Assembly (NCBI GenBank): GCA_947462695.1
Contig: CANHQC010000049.1
Location: 1 to 10,228, forward strand
From: Flavobacteriales bacterium
GTDB taxonomy: Bacteria > Bacteroidota > Bacteroidia > Flavobacteriales_D > Crocinitomicaceae
Direction: 5' to 3'
DNA: 10,228 bases
A program made the position numbers and the translations under genes. Every line of letters starts with the position of its first letter. The stretch's first letter is position 1. This document shows, piece after piece, positions 1 through 7,588 of this stretch. A model generated the notes under the pieces. It made no database searches. It was not told where the DNA came from and was given only the letters and a program-made list of their open reading frames with translations.

Positions 1-1
1 A

Positions 2-103
2 GTGTCATGGGCAATTGATTTTTTCAAAGATAGTATGCGAAATGTATTCCGAACGAACACGGGCTCACAACTTGTCAACACGTTAATTTACAATCAAGTT
101 TAG
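2..103 (+). CDS. possible 3' end of an unidentified gene (partial at left edge)
   Basis: One plus-strand frame is open from base 2 to a TAG at 101-103 and gives 33 residues, beginning VSWAIDFFKDSMRN and ending LVNTLIYNQV. The other two plus frames close early, and the minus-strand frames offer no start codon here. The base composition looks coding rather than like the very AT-rich spacers elsewhere in the window. If real, its end overlaps the 3' end of aroA on the opposite strand by 21 bp, a tail-to-tail arrangement. I do not recognise the family, and 33 residues are too few to assign one. The alternative is that this is non-coding spacer downstream of aroA: a TATCTTTG box lies on the minus strand at 25-32 and could be a promoter for a gene further left. 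Confidence 0.4.
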   Translation: MSWAIDFFKDSMRNVFRTNTGSQLVNTLIYNQV

Positions 104-1336
104 CGCATTCCATTGATCCCAAAAATCAGGGAAACTTTTATTTACGTGCTCTGCCCCTTGAATTTCAATCGTACTTTGAGTGTTCAATGAAGTTACTGCT
201 AACGCCATTGCTATTCTATGATCTCCGTGTGCATCTACTCGACCTGCAAGAATTTTCTCAACACCTTTCACCACAAGTTCATCACCATCAATTGAAATTT
301 CTACGCCCAATTTCGCATATTCCATTTTAAGTGCCATTGCGCGATCGCTTTCTTTATTCCGTAACCGATGAACACCTTTGAATCGAGACGTTCCAGGTGT
401 CGATGCTGCAAAGGCAACAACTGCAGGAAAAAGGTCCGGACAATCCGTTAAATCGGCAACCATTGGATTTCTGAGCGATCCATCTACCCGAATTCCTTCA
501 TTGGAAATAGTTACCTGACAGTTGCTTTTCATTAAAAAATCAATCAACTTTTTGTCTGCCTGCTTGCTGTTCATGGATAATCCTTTAGTCACTAGTTCAT
601 GTCCGAGTGCAGCAGCAACAAGTGGATACGAAGCCCCACTCCAATCGCCCTCAACTGAATAGTGTGTCGCATGAAATGCTGATGTGCCATCCAGGAAAAA
701 CGTGTCATTTTCAAAGATCATCTCTACACCAAAACGTTTTAATGTATCTTGAGTCATCTCGAGATAGGGCGAACTTTTCATTTCAGAAATGTGCAATTCA
801 ACCGGAAGTTTTGCACGCGCGTAGCCCATGAGAAGCCCTGTGATGTGCTGAGAACTTTGACTTCCATCAATCGTAAATACACCACTTTTTAATTTTCCAT
901 ATATTAAAAGTGGCAAGCGATGATTCGTTGACTCTACTTTTGCGCCACACGTTGTCAGTGCATCAACTACAAATCCATGCGTGCGATTCTCCAAAGACCC
1001 TTTTCCATGTATACTAAAATCTCCATCGGCTGAAGCTAACACTCCTGCCAACATGCGAAAAGCCAATCCACTTTCACCCACGTTTAGTTCACATTTCGCT
1101 GGTAACGTTGAAATTCCATGGATGATAAGCGAAGTGAAATCCCCAGAAACTTGTGCTCCAAGTAACCGCACCGATTCGATAATCGCTTTCACATCTGCGC
1201 TTTCTCCGCAATTATGTATTACGGAATGACCTTCAGGAACGAGAGAAGCAGCAACTATTGCGCGTTGTGCGTCACTTTTTGAAGGGGGAACAGTGATGGT
1301 TCCAATACGTTTTCCAGGATGAATCAATTGAATCAT
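83..1336 (-). CDS. aroA: 3-phosphoshikimate 1-carboxyvinyltransferase (EPSP synthase)
   Basis: This cytoplasmic enzyme joins phosphoenolpyruvate to shikimate-3-phosphate, the sixth step of the shikimate pathway. At 417 residues it has the normal length. Visible family motifs are PPSKSDAQRA (17-26, with the substrate-binding Lys20), GSQSSQ (158-163), DCPDLFP (298-304, with the catalytic Asp), RNKESDR (326-332, the Lys-Glu pair), GDHRIAMAL (371-379) and K400-SFPDF near the C-terminus. The phosphoenolpyruvate-binding loop reads NVGESGLAFR (85-94) instead of the common NAGTAMR type, a divergent form. The start ATG at 1334-1336 follows the stop of the DAHP synthase-chorismate mutase gene by only 2 nt, so the two are cotranscribed and probably translationally coupled. 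The TAA stop is at 83-85. Identification is very secure. Confidence 0.96.
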   Translation of the reverse strand: MIQLIHPGKRIGTITVPPSKSDAQRAIVAASLVPEGHSVIHNCGESADVKAIIESVRLLGAQVSGDFTSLIIHGISTLPAKCELNVGESGLAFRMLAGVLASADGDFSIHGKGSLENRTHGFVVDALTTCGAKVESTNHRLPLLIYGKLKSGVFTIDGSQSSQHITGLLMGYARAKLPVELHISEMKSSPYLEMTQDTLKRFGVEMIFENDTFFLDGTSAFHATHYSVEGDWSGASYPLVAAALGHELVTKGLSMNSKQADKKLIDFLMKSNCQVTISNEGIRVDGSLRNPMVADLTDCPDLFPAVVAFAASTPGTSRFKGVHRLRNKESDRAMALKMEYAKLGVEISIDGDELVVKGVEKILAGRVDAHGDHRIAMALAVTSLNTQSTIEIQGAEHVNKSFPDFWDQWNALNLIVN

Positions 1337-1338
1337 TT

Positions 1339-2412
1339 CTAGTCACGTTTGGGATTCATGACACGGGTTTGTTGGCGTATGGATTCTTGGTGAATTTCAT
1401 CCATCACGCGTCGAACAAATTGTCGGGTTAAGCCATGTTCCTGGACATCTTCCAAGCGCATACGAATCATATTTTCCCAGTGTTCGCGCTGAAAAATAGT
1501 GATGTTGTGATCGCGTTTAAATTCACCAAGTTGCGCGCTAATTTTCATCCGTGCCGCAAAAAGATCGAAAAGTCGACCGTCAAGCACGGCAATTTGCTCG
1601 CGGTATTCATTTAGTTGGTCTACTACATCATGTTTCGCGTTTGATTCACGCACAACCAAATGCTCAAGTAAATTTTTAAGCTGTTGCGGCGTAATTTGCT
1701 GTTGTGCATCTGATAATGCAGCGTCTGGATTTGGATGCGTTTCGATCATTAATCCATCGAAATTCAAGTCCATTGCCTTCTGGGAAACTTCCTCCAACAA
1801 ATCCCTGCGGCCGCTGATGTGACTAGGATCACAAATTAACGGAAGATTGCCTAACCGCTCTTTCAATGCTATTGGGATTTCCCAGTGGGGAACATTCCGG
1901 TATTTGGGATGATTGTAAAACGAAAATCCACGATGCAGTGCAACTAAATCAGTTATTCCCGCTTTTTCTAACCGTTCGAAAGCACCAATCCATAATTCAA
2001 GGTCAGGATTAACCGGATTTTTAATCATAACCGGAATATCAACTCCTTGAAGTGAATCAGCAATCTCTTGAACGGCAAATGGATTTACAGTTGTACGTGC
2101 TCCAATCCACAGGACATCTACACCTGCATTTAGCGCCTCTTCCACGTGAGTTTTATTGGCGACCTCAACGGTTACTGGAAGTCCGTTTATTTTTCCAGCC
2201 TCGACCAACCAAGGAAGCGCAATATCTCCTAGTCCTTCGAACGAATCAGGTCGCGTACGTGGCTTCCAAATTCCCGCTCGAATGAGTTGAATATCGGTTT
2301 CTATGGCCAAATCGTGCACTACCTTATGTACTTGTTCTTCATTTTCGGCACTGCACGGTCCGGCAATAAGAAATGGCCGTTTAGATTGCTGTATTGACTG
2401 ACGTAAATTCAT
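1339..2412 (-). CDS. bifunctional DAHP synthase / chorismate mutase (type II AroQ domain at the C-terminus)
   Basis: The N-terminal domain (about 10-255) condenses phosphoenolpyruvate with erythrose-4-phosphate, the entry step to aromatic amino acids. It belongs to the short type I-beta (KDO8P-synthase-like) DAHP synthases. Motifs seen are GPCSAE (18-23), KPRTRP (50-55), KNP (131-133), DPSHISGRR (195-203) and ETHPNPD (224-230). The C-terminal part (about 262-350) is an AroQ-type chorismate mutase helical domain. R271, R288 and K299 keep the 17- and 11-residue spacing of the E. coli active-site Arg11, Arg28 and Lys39. Bacteroidota fusions such as that of Porphyromonas gingivalis have the mutase at the C-terminus, whereas Bacillus has it at the N-terminus. 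In such fusions the mutase domain is thought to mediate feedback inhibition. It is the first gene of an operon with aroA. Names such as aroG or aroF are used inconsistently, so no symbol is given. Confidence 0.95.
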   Translation of the reverse strand: MNLRQSIQQSKRPFLIAGPCSAENEEQVHKVVHDLAIETDIQLIRAGIWKPRTRPDSFEGLGDIALPWLVEAGKINGLPVTVEVANKTHVEEALNAGVDVLWIGARTTVNPFAVQEIADSLQGVDIPVMIKNPVNPDLELWIGAFERLEKAGITDLVALHRGFSFYNHPKYRNVPHWEIPIALKERLGNLPLICDPSHISGRRDLLEEVSQKAMDLNFDGLMIETHPNPDAALSDAQQQITPQQLKNLLEHLVVRESNAKHDVVDQLNEYREQIAVLDGRLFDLFAARMKISAQLGEFKRDHNITIFQREHWENMIRMRLEDVQEHGLTRQFVRRVMDEIHQESIRQQTRVMNPKRD

Positions 2413-2429
2413 GATTGTTAAACAAGTGA

Positions 2430-2459
2430 CAAAGGTACAATGTTCCGCGAGGATTTTAA
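2430..2459 (-). promoter_or_regulatory. promoter of the aromatic operon
   Basis: Read on the minus strand, TACCTTTG at 2437-2430 is an exact match to the Bacteroidota -7 consensus TAnnTTTG. A TTA at 2459-2457 sits 19 nt upstream, a two-of-three match to the -33 TTG. Transcription would begin about 12 nt before the DAHP synthase ATG at 2412, giving a very short leader with no room for an attenuator. Confidence 0.55.
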
Positions 2460-2550
2460 GGGTAATTTATTGACTTTATTCAAGACACAACGGTTATTTT
2501 TTCATCTAATTTGTTTTACATTTTCATAAAACTTTATTGAAATCAAGATC

Positions 2551-2579
2551 TGTTCAACCACCTAGTTAATGTTGAACAT
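2551..2579. promoter_or_regulatory. paired inverted-repeat operator candidate before the HTH gene
   Basis: TGTTCAAC (2551-2558) and GTTGAACA (2571-2578) are exact reverse complements separated by 12 nt. Each arm is also a near-palindrome: the right arm, ATGTTGAACAT (2569-2579), is perfectly symmetric around one G, and the left is TGTTCAACC. The pair ends 7 nt before the ATG of the helix-turn-helix gene and overlaps a weak -7-like TAATGTTG (2567-2574). This placement fits an autoregulatory operator, which is an inference from position and symmetry. Confidence 0.45.
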
Positions 2580-2585
2580 TGTGAC

Positions 2586-2975
2586 ATGGAAATTCATATT
2601 GGTAAATTGATCAAGGAAAGGCTTCAGGAAACGGGGATGAAAAAAAGCGAATTTGCCCGCAGAATTAACAGAACCAGTCAAAACATCTACGATATTTTTG
2701 AACGAAAATCGATTGACACAGGTTTACTTACAACGATTTCTGAAATTCTTCGATTTGATTTCTTTGAACCGTTATCTAACCGACTTAATATCCAAGAAAC
2801 AACTACTTCAGAATTGAAAGAAATGCAAGCAAAGTTTGGGTCTACGGTTGGAATGTACACTGCCTTAAATAAATGCCAATCAGAAAATCAACAGCAATTT
2901 ATTGAGATCAAACACCTCAAAAAGGAAGTTGAATACCTCAAAGAGATTAACGAATTATTGAAGAAGAAGGATTAA
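2586..2975 (+). CDS. small helix-turn-helix (XRE-like) regulator with C-terminal coiled coil
   Basis: This is a 129-residue protein. Residues 6-63 fit an XRE/Cro-type helix-turn-helix: IGKLIKERLQETGMKKSEFA, then the recognition-helix region RTSQNIYDIFERKS, then TGLLTTISEILRFDFF. After a polar linker, residues 98-128 form a Glu/Lys-rich amphipathic helix (IEIKHLKKEVEYLKEINELL) with hydrophobic residues at heptad spacing, probably a dimerising coiled coil. There is no enzymatic or sensor domain. It is likely a cytoplasmic DNA-binding dimer, and the inverted repeat just upstream suggests that it controls itself. It lies 54 nt before the hydrolase gene on the same strand and could be cotranscribed with it. 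Its physiological target is not evident. Confidence 0.82.
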   Translation: MEIHIGKLIKERLQETGMKKSEFARRINRTSQNIYDIFERKSIDTGLLTTISEILRFDFFEPLSNRLNIQETTTSELKEMQAKFGSTVGMYTALNKCQSENQQQFIEIKHLKKEVEYLKEINELLKKKD

Positions 2976-3006
2976 GCGTAGCTTTTTCGCTGATAATCTT
3001 TAATTT

Positions 3007-3021
3007 TAGTCCAACGGACTA
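3007..3021. repeat. short inverted repeat between the HTH and hydrolase genes
   Basis: TAGTCC and GGACTA form a perfect 6-bp stem around the loop AAC, 9 nt before the hydrolase start codon. No T-run follows, so it is a poor terminator in the forward direction. It could be a small leader hairpin affecting translation of the hydrolase, or simply chance. Confidence 0.3.
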
Positions 3022-3029
3022 TAACTTCT

Positions 3030-3830
3030 ATGAGAAAAATTGGCTTTCGCCTCCTCGGAGTGCTTCTTATCGTTTACGTTTCTATATGCGGATATATGTT
3101 TTTTTATCAAGAAGATTTTATTTTTCTTCCCGAAAAGATGGAACCCAATGAGCCGTTAATGTTGACTGTTCCACATGAAGAAGTTTTCTTTTATTCCTCT
3201 GGGGCGAAATTAAATGGTTTTTATGCCAATGTTGAACATCCAAAAGGATTGATATTCTTCCTCCATGGAAACAAAGGCAACCTGAATGATCAAGATCAAG
3301 CGGCACGTTTCTATACTTCATTGGGGTATGACTTTTTCAGTTTTGATTACCGCGGTTATGGGAAAAGTTCGGGACACATTACTTCCGAAGAACAATTTTT
3401 CAATGATGTCAAAACCGCCTACGCTTATTGCTTGAAGAACTACGATGAAAAAGAGATTACGATAATTGGTTATTCACTCGGTACAGGTCCTGCAAGTTAC
3501 CTTGCTTCTGTGGTAAAAGCGCCTAAACTTTTGCTGATCGCACCATACTATTCCTTAAAAAAAATGACGGTTCACCGCTACAAGGTAATCCCAACGTTTT
3601 TAGTGAAGTATCCTTTCGATACATACCTGCATATGGAACGGGCCAGACAAAAGAAGCTCGTTGTTCATGGGGATTTGGATGCCGTGTTGCCATTCGAAGC
3701 TGGGAGGGAATTATCCAATCATTTTGGAAAAGGAGATCGTTTTGTAAAATTACCTGGTCAAGGTCATGATGACATGGAGAAAAATCAACTTTTCAGGAAA
3801 ACTGTACGTCAATTTTTAGGCGTTAACTAA
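3030..3830 (+). CDS. membrane-anchored alpha/beta hydrolase (BEM46/ABHD13-like)
   Basis: This 266-residue serine hydrolase of the alpha/beta fold resembles the COG1073 / BEM46 group. Residues 5-26 form a hydrophobic helix (FRLLGVLLIVYVSICGYMFF) that is more likely a membrane anchor than a cleaved signal, placing the catalytic domain outside the inner membrane. The catalytic set is visible: oxyanion-region HGNKGN (79-84), nucleophile Ser149 in GYSLG (147-151), Asp217 in HGDLDAVLP and His246 in GQGHDD. DYRGYGKSSG (106-115) is the usual post-strand-4 segment of this group. The substrate cannot be read from sequence; family members are mostly uncharacterised esterases or thioesterases. The next gene starts 8 nt after its stop, so the two are very probably one transcript. 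Confidence 0.88.
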   Translation: MRKIGFRLLGVLLIVYVSICGYMFFYQEDFIFLPEKMEPNEPLMLTVPHEEVFFYSSGAKLNGFYANVEHPKGLIFFLHGNKGNLNDQDQAARFYTSLGYDFFSFDYRGYGKSSGHITSEEQFFNDVKTAYAYCLKNYDEKEITIIGYSLGTGPASYLASVVKAPKLLLIAPYYSLKKMTVHRYKVIPTFLVKYPFDTYLHMERARQKKLVVHGDLDAVLPFEAGRELSNHFGKGDRFVKLPGQGHDDMEKNQLFRKTVRQFLGVN

Positions 3831-3838
3831 AAAATAGT

Positions 3839-6800
3839 ATGAAAACACTACGCTTCTTTTATCTTATCTGTATCCTCTTCCCTATCCAGTTGAATGCGCA
3901 GCTCGTCATCAATGAAGGAAGTAATCGCAACTACCAAACTTTACCTGATGAGGACAATGAATATAAGGATTGGATTGAGTTATATAATTCCGGAACGGAT
4001 ACCATACACCTCCTTGGCTACAGCTTAACTGACAATCCAAACCTGCCTCAAAAATGGATCTTTCCTGACGTTTCAATTGCTCCATCAAGTTACAAACCTG
4101 TTTTTTGCAGTGGGAAAGACCGCAAACCGTTGTCGGGATTTACGCATGTGGTAACCTCATCCAATTTCAATCCAACAACCGGTTGGAATACGCATAATTT
4201 CACCACACCTTTTTATTGGGATGGAACGTCCAATGTACTTATTAATACGTGCTCCTACAGCAGTCTTGGTTACACCGTGAATTCACAATTCAATTTATCA
4301 ACTACTTCTTTTAATTCAAGTCGATTTGTTGTTCAGGACGGGAGTGACGCTGCATGCAGTTCTGCCAATGGATCAGCATCCAATCTACGTCCGAATATGC
4401 GTTTGAATAATGCGACAATCGGAACGGGGACGCAGCAAAATAGTCCAACCGATTACCCTGCACCTTACGGTAATTGGTATTGGGCAGCGCGCCATCAGTT
4501 TTTGATTTTGGGCAGCGAACTTTCAGCAGCGGGTCTAACTGCTGGTATGATTAATTCATTGTCTTTCAGTGTGGCAAGTACAGACCCAAACATGGTGTAT
4601 GACTATGTTGATGTCTACATGAAACTTGTCTCTATCAATTCACTCGGCGGTGCTATGGAATCATTGAATCCAGAGGCTTTTCAACATACAAACTTTACTA
4701 TTTCAACAGATGGGGAAACGGTCCGCTTGTTTGATCCAAATCAAATTCAACTCAGCAGCTTAAATATCGATTGCGTGAATCTCGACGAAAGTAAAGGGTT
4801 AGTTCCTGACGCCGGTCCAAATTTCGTTCGTTTTGTCAATCCAACTCCTGAAGCTACCAACAACAATTCTCCAATGTTGTATAGCCATTTGAGTGCACCG
4901 CAATTTTCAATGGCATCTGGGATTTACACCGGAAGTTTTACTGTGGCCATAAGCCATACGAATGGTCCATCTGCTCAAGTTCGTTACACACTTAATGGGG
5001 GCGAACCTACCTCATTGTCGCCACTATATACCGGAACGCCAATAACAATAAACAACAGTGAAGTGCTTAAAGCACGTGTTTTTGACACTGGTTTATTACC
5101 TAGTCCCGTGGAGGTTGCAAGTTACTTAATCAATATTGATCACACGACACCCATCATTTCTTTGACCACACCGCAAAGTAATTTGTACGGGGCCACGGGA
5201 ATTTTTGATAACTGGTGGCAAGATTGGCAGCGGAATGCGCATATCGATTATTTTGATTCAACAGAACAGTTGATTTTTTCTCAGCATACTGGCATTCAGA
5301 TGGATGGTGGCTGGGGCGGAAGTCGTTCACACCCTCAAAAGTCATTTAGACTGGAACTGGACAATAGTGTGTTAGGTGAAGGAATAATCTATGATACTAT
5401 TATTCCCAATCGACCAAACCGAACAAAATACAGCACTTTCTATTTACGAAATGGAAGTAATCAATTTAATGTTCTCCCATACAAAGATGCTGTTCAAGTT
5501 GAGAGTATGGCTGGCGCAACAAATGGCTACCATTCAGCATGGAGACCTGTTACCGTTTACATCAATGGAGAATACCATGGATTGTACGAATTGCGTGAAA
5601 AATTTGATGAAGAATATTTTGAAGTCCATGATGGTGCCGATCCGGATTCGTTGAACTTACTTTCGTTGAGTGCATGGTACAATTTTGCTTTACGTTCAGT
5701 TATTGGGACTCCTGTAGACACCTTTAATTCTGTTTATAATGCATTTAACGCACTGGATCCAGCGCAAACCAACTATTGGGAATTGGCCGATCAGTATTTT
5801 GATCAAACTTACTATGTGGACTACATCATTGGCGAATCATGGATGGGCAATGTAGACTGGCCGGGCAATAACATTAAAATTATGCGCTCAAATGCAACGG
5901 GTAACCGGTATCGATTTTGTACCATTGATTTGGAATTGTCACTCGCACCGAATTCGTGGACAACATGCTACGATGACCACATTGCATACTTGTTAGGACA
6001 AAGTCAAGACAATCCGTTCATCAATGTTTGGCTGCAAGGTATGCAGAACAATCGCTTTCATGATTACTTCATCAACCGCTTTGCAGATGTTATGAATACA
6101 GCATACCTTCCTGACAGAATTCTAACTCTGGAGGAAACCTTTTACGATTTAATTGCGCCAGAAATGCCTTTACAATTTAGCCGTTGGGGCGATCCAAATG
6201 CAGTTCCACAGCAAATGAATGATTTGTACAACAACCATATGACATTTCGAACACAGTTATTCTATCGAAATCAACAAGTTAGAAATCATATTGAAAGCAA
6301 CTTTAGTTTAGAAAATCAGGTAGATGTTGTACTCGATGTTCATCCTCCGGGAAGCGGTACTATTCGTATAAGTACCATACAACCGGTTGAGTATCCTTGG
6401 AATGGAATCTACTTCAACAATGTACCTATTCGTATTGAAGCTATTGCCAATCCCGGTTTTCAATTTTCTTATTGGGATGCAAATGGACTGATTAACCAAG
6501 TGACTAATGCAGTCTTTTTGGATACACTAGATACAACTGCTGTTTATTTCGATGCCTATTTTGAACCTGCTGTAGCTGGAATTAAGGAACAGAAAATAGA
6601 TAAAATGCTGGTTTATCCCAATCCCTCCTCATCTTTATTCAACATTGTTATTCCAGAAAATCTTCGATCAGAAGAATTAAGGTTGATTATTCGTGATTTT
6701 ACTGGACGTGCACTTTTTGATCAAAAAGTCATTAGTGGTAACTCACAATCTGAAGTGGATATGACTGAGTTTTCTGGAGGTATTTACTTTGCTGAGTTAT

Positions 6801-6847
6801 GGGGAGGAGAAGGTTTAATGGGGAGTGTTAGGTGCGTAAAACGGTAA
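3839..6847 (+). CDS. secreted CotH-kinase-family protein with lamin-tail and T9SS sorting domains
   Basis: A 1002-residue exported protein. Order of parts: signal peptide 1-20 (cleavage near LNAQ); first part of a lamin-tail domain 21-97 (INEGSN, DWIELYN, GYSLTD, CSGKDRK); a module of about 180 residues rich in Asn/Ser/Thr and aromatics (about 100-278); a segment about 279-345 that looks like the second half of the lamin-tail domain (HTNFTISTDGETVRLFD); a chitobiase/Fn3-associated-like beta domain (352-432); a CotH-like kinase domain (435 to about 820) with MDGGWGGSRSHPQKSFRLE, YKDA, NGEYHGLYELREKFDE, D673WPGNN and ID697LE; a bacterial-repeat-like beta domain (828-910); and a type A T9SS C-terminal domain (922-1002, starting MLVYPNPSSS). 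CotH proteins are atypical protein kinases, first shown for spore coat proteins. Here the protein is expected at the cell surface or outside the cell. Its substrate is unknown. Confidence 0.88.
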   Translation: MKTLRFFYLICILFPIQLNAQLVINEGSNRNYQTLPDEDNEYKDWIELYNSGTDTIHLLGYSLTDNPNLPQKWIFPDVSIAPSSYKPVFCSGKDRKPLSGFTHVVTSSNFNPTTGWNTHNFTTPFYWDGTSNVLINTCSYSSLGYTVNSQFNLSTTSFNSSRFVVQDGSDAACSSANGSASNLRPNMRLNNATIGTGTQQNSPTDYPAPYGNWYWAARHQFLILGSELSAAGLTAGMINSLSFSVASTDPNMVYDYVDVYMKLVSINSLGGAMESLNPEAFQHTNFTISTDGETVRLFDPNQIQLSSLNIDCVNLDESKGLVPDAGPNFVRFVNPTPEATNNNSPMLYSHLSAPQFSMASGIYTGSFTVAISHTNGPSAQVRYTLNGGEPTSLSPLYTGTPITINNSEVLKARVFDTGLLPSPVEVASYLINIDHTTPIISLTTPQSNLYGATGIFDNWWQDWQRNAHIDYFDSTEQLIFSQHTGIQMDGGWGGSRSHPQKSFRLELDNSVLGEGIIYDTIIPNRPNRTKYSTFYLRNGSNQFNVLPYKDAVQVESMAGATNGYHSAWRPVTVYINGEYHGLYELREKFDEEYFEVHDGADPDSLNLLSLSAWYNFALRSVIGTPVDTFNSVYNAFNALDPAQTNYWELADQYFDQTYYVDYIIGESWMGNVDWPGNNIKIMRSNATGNRYRFCTIDLELSLAPNSWTTCYDDHIAYLLGQSQDNPFINVWLQGMQNNRFHDYFINRFADVMNTAYLPDRILTLEETFYDLIAPEMPLQFSRWGDPNAVPQQMNDLYNNHMTFRTQLFYRNQQVRNHIESNFSLENQVDVVLDVHPPGSGTIRISTIQPVEYPWNGIYFNNVPIRIEAIANPGFQFSYWDANGLINQVTNAVFLDTLDTTAVYFDAYFEPAVAGIKEQKIDKMLVYPNPSSSLFNIVIPENLRSEELRLIIRDFTGRALFDQKVISGNSQSEVDMTEFSGGIYFAELWGGEGLMGSVRCVKR

Positions 6848-6863
6848 TTATGAACGTGTAAAA

Positions 6864-6921
6864 TTTTACGATTTCGCGATATTTAAATATTTAAATATCG
6901 CGAAATCGCCAATTCGTAAAA
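6864..6921. terminator. 40-bp perfect palindrome, likely bidirectional terminator
   Basis: Positions 6869-6888 and 6889-6908 are exact reverse complements with no spacer; each arm begins CGATTTCGCG from its outer side and runs into an ATATTTAAAT centre. Outside it, TTTTACG (6864-6870) can also pair with CGTAAAA (6915-6921), leaving a small bulge. It sits between the convergent stops of the CotH gene (6847) and tsaB (6923), where a shared terminator is expected. The T-runs are short and imperfect on both sides, so termination would rest mainly on the very stable stem. A dispersed palindromic element is the alternative. Confidence 0.65.
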
Positions 6922-6922
6922 A

Positions 6923-7588
6923 CTATATTTTTCTAGTATTCAAGACAAAATCTTTCAAATAAAACGGCTCAAAATAAGCCACATCCTCAAACTCTTCCCG
7001 CTTCATTTTTTCATAAGCCAAATCGATTTGCCCTCGGGCGGAACATACTATTTGCTCATCAATAAACCGTTGTGTTCCTTTCCACAGCTCCTTTATTTTC
7101 CCCACACCGTCGCCAATACAAATCATTGGACCAAATTCGCTGTATGAGTCCTCATCAAGAATGTCAGCCGAAATTGACTTAACAGCGCCCATGTCAGGTG
7201 AATAGATAGCGCTATAGACTTCCATTCGTCTAGCATCTATCATCGCACATAATTGCTTGTCCGGATAAGTCTCACTTCCTACTTTTGCCAATGCATACAA
7301 CGAATCGACTGAAATTAAAGGGATTTCCAATGCATAACACAACCCTTTTGCGGTCGAAACGCCAATGCGCAGTCCAGTATAGGAACCCGGACCTGAAGAT
7401 ACAGATACGGCATTTAACTGCTTTAGGGTAAGTGACGATTGGGTGAGTACATCCTGTATAAATATGGTAAGTTGTTCGGCATGTTGATAATCATCTGTGT
7501 TGCTTTCTTTTAAAGCAATACACTCACCATCTTGCGATAACGCAACCGAACACACTTTGGTAGAGGTTTCAAGATGCAAAATAAACAT
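6923..7588 (-). CDS. tsaB: tRNA threonylcarbamoyladenosine biosynthesis protein TsaB
   Basis: TsaB is the non-catalytic, ASKHA-fold partner of TsaD. Together with TsaE and TsaC it makes the universal t6A modification at position 37 of ANN-decoding tRNAs in the cytoplasm. The protein has 221 residues, close to the family norm. Diagnostic features are the N-terminal ILHLETSTKVCSVAL strand-turn-strand, the signature SSGPGSYTGLR (64-74), and the following GVSTAKGLCYAL...ISVDSLYALA (77-101). A later MIDARRMEVYSAIY segment is also typical. Its ATG overlaps the stop of the upstream response regulator by one base (TAATG on the minus strand), so translation is probably coupled and the two form an operon. 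Confidence 0.95.
   Translation of the reverse strand: MFILHLETSTKVCSVALSQDGECIALKESNTDDYQHAEQLTIFIQDVLTQSSLTLKQLNAVSVSSGPGSYTGLRIGVSTAKGLCYALEIPLISVDSLYALAKVGSETYPDKQLCAMIDARRMEVYSAIYSPDMGAVKSISADILDEDSYSEFGPMICIGDGVGKIKELWKGTQRFIDEQIVCSARGQIDLAYEKMKREEFEDVAYFEPFYLKDFVLNTRKI

Noticed and set aside
25..32. TATCTTTG on the minus strand as a promoter for a gene to the left of the window
   Set aside because: An exact box but no -33 element beyond a poor TTC, and it falls in a stretch that may be coding on the plus strand; it cannot be decided without the flanking sequence.
607..2285. Several plus-strand frames of 74-82 codons inside the aromatic operon
   Set aside because: They lie antisense within well-identified aroA and DAHP synthase-chorismate mutase genes and show no domain-like sequence.
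3118..6499. Minus-strand frames of 63-67 codons and an 87-codon plus-strand alternative frame inside the hydrolase and CotH genes
   Set aside because: They are shadows of clearly coding frames with recognisable domains; nothing in their translations suggests a protein.
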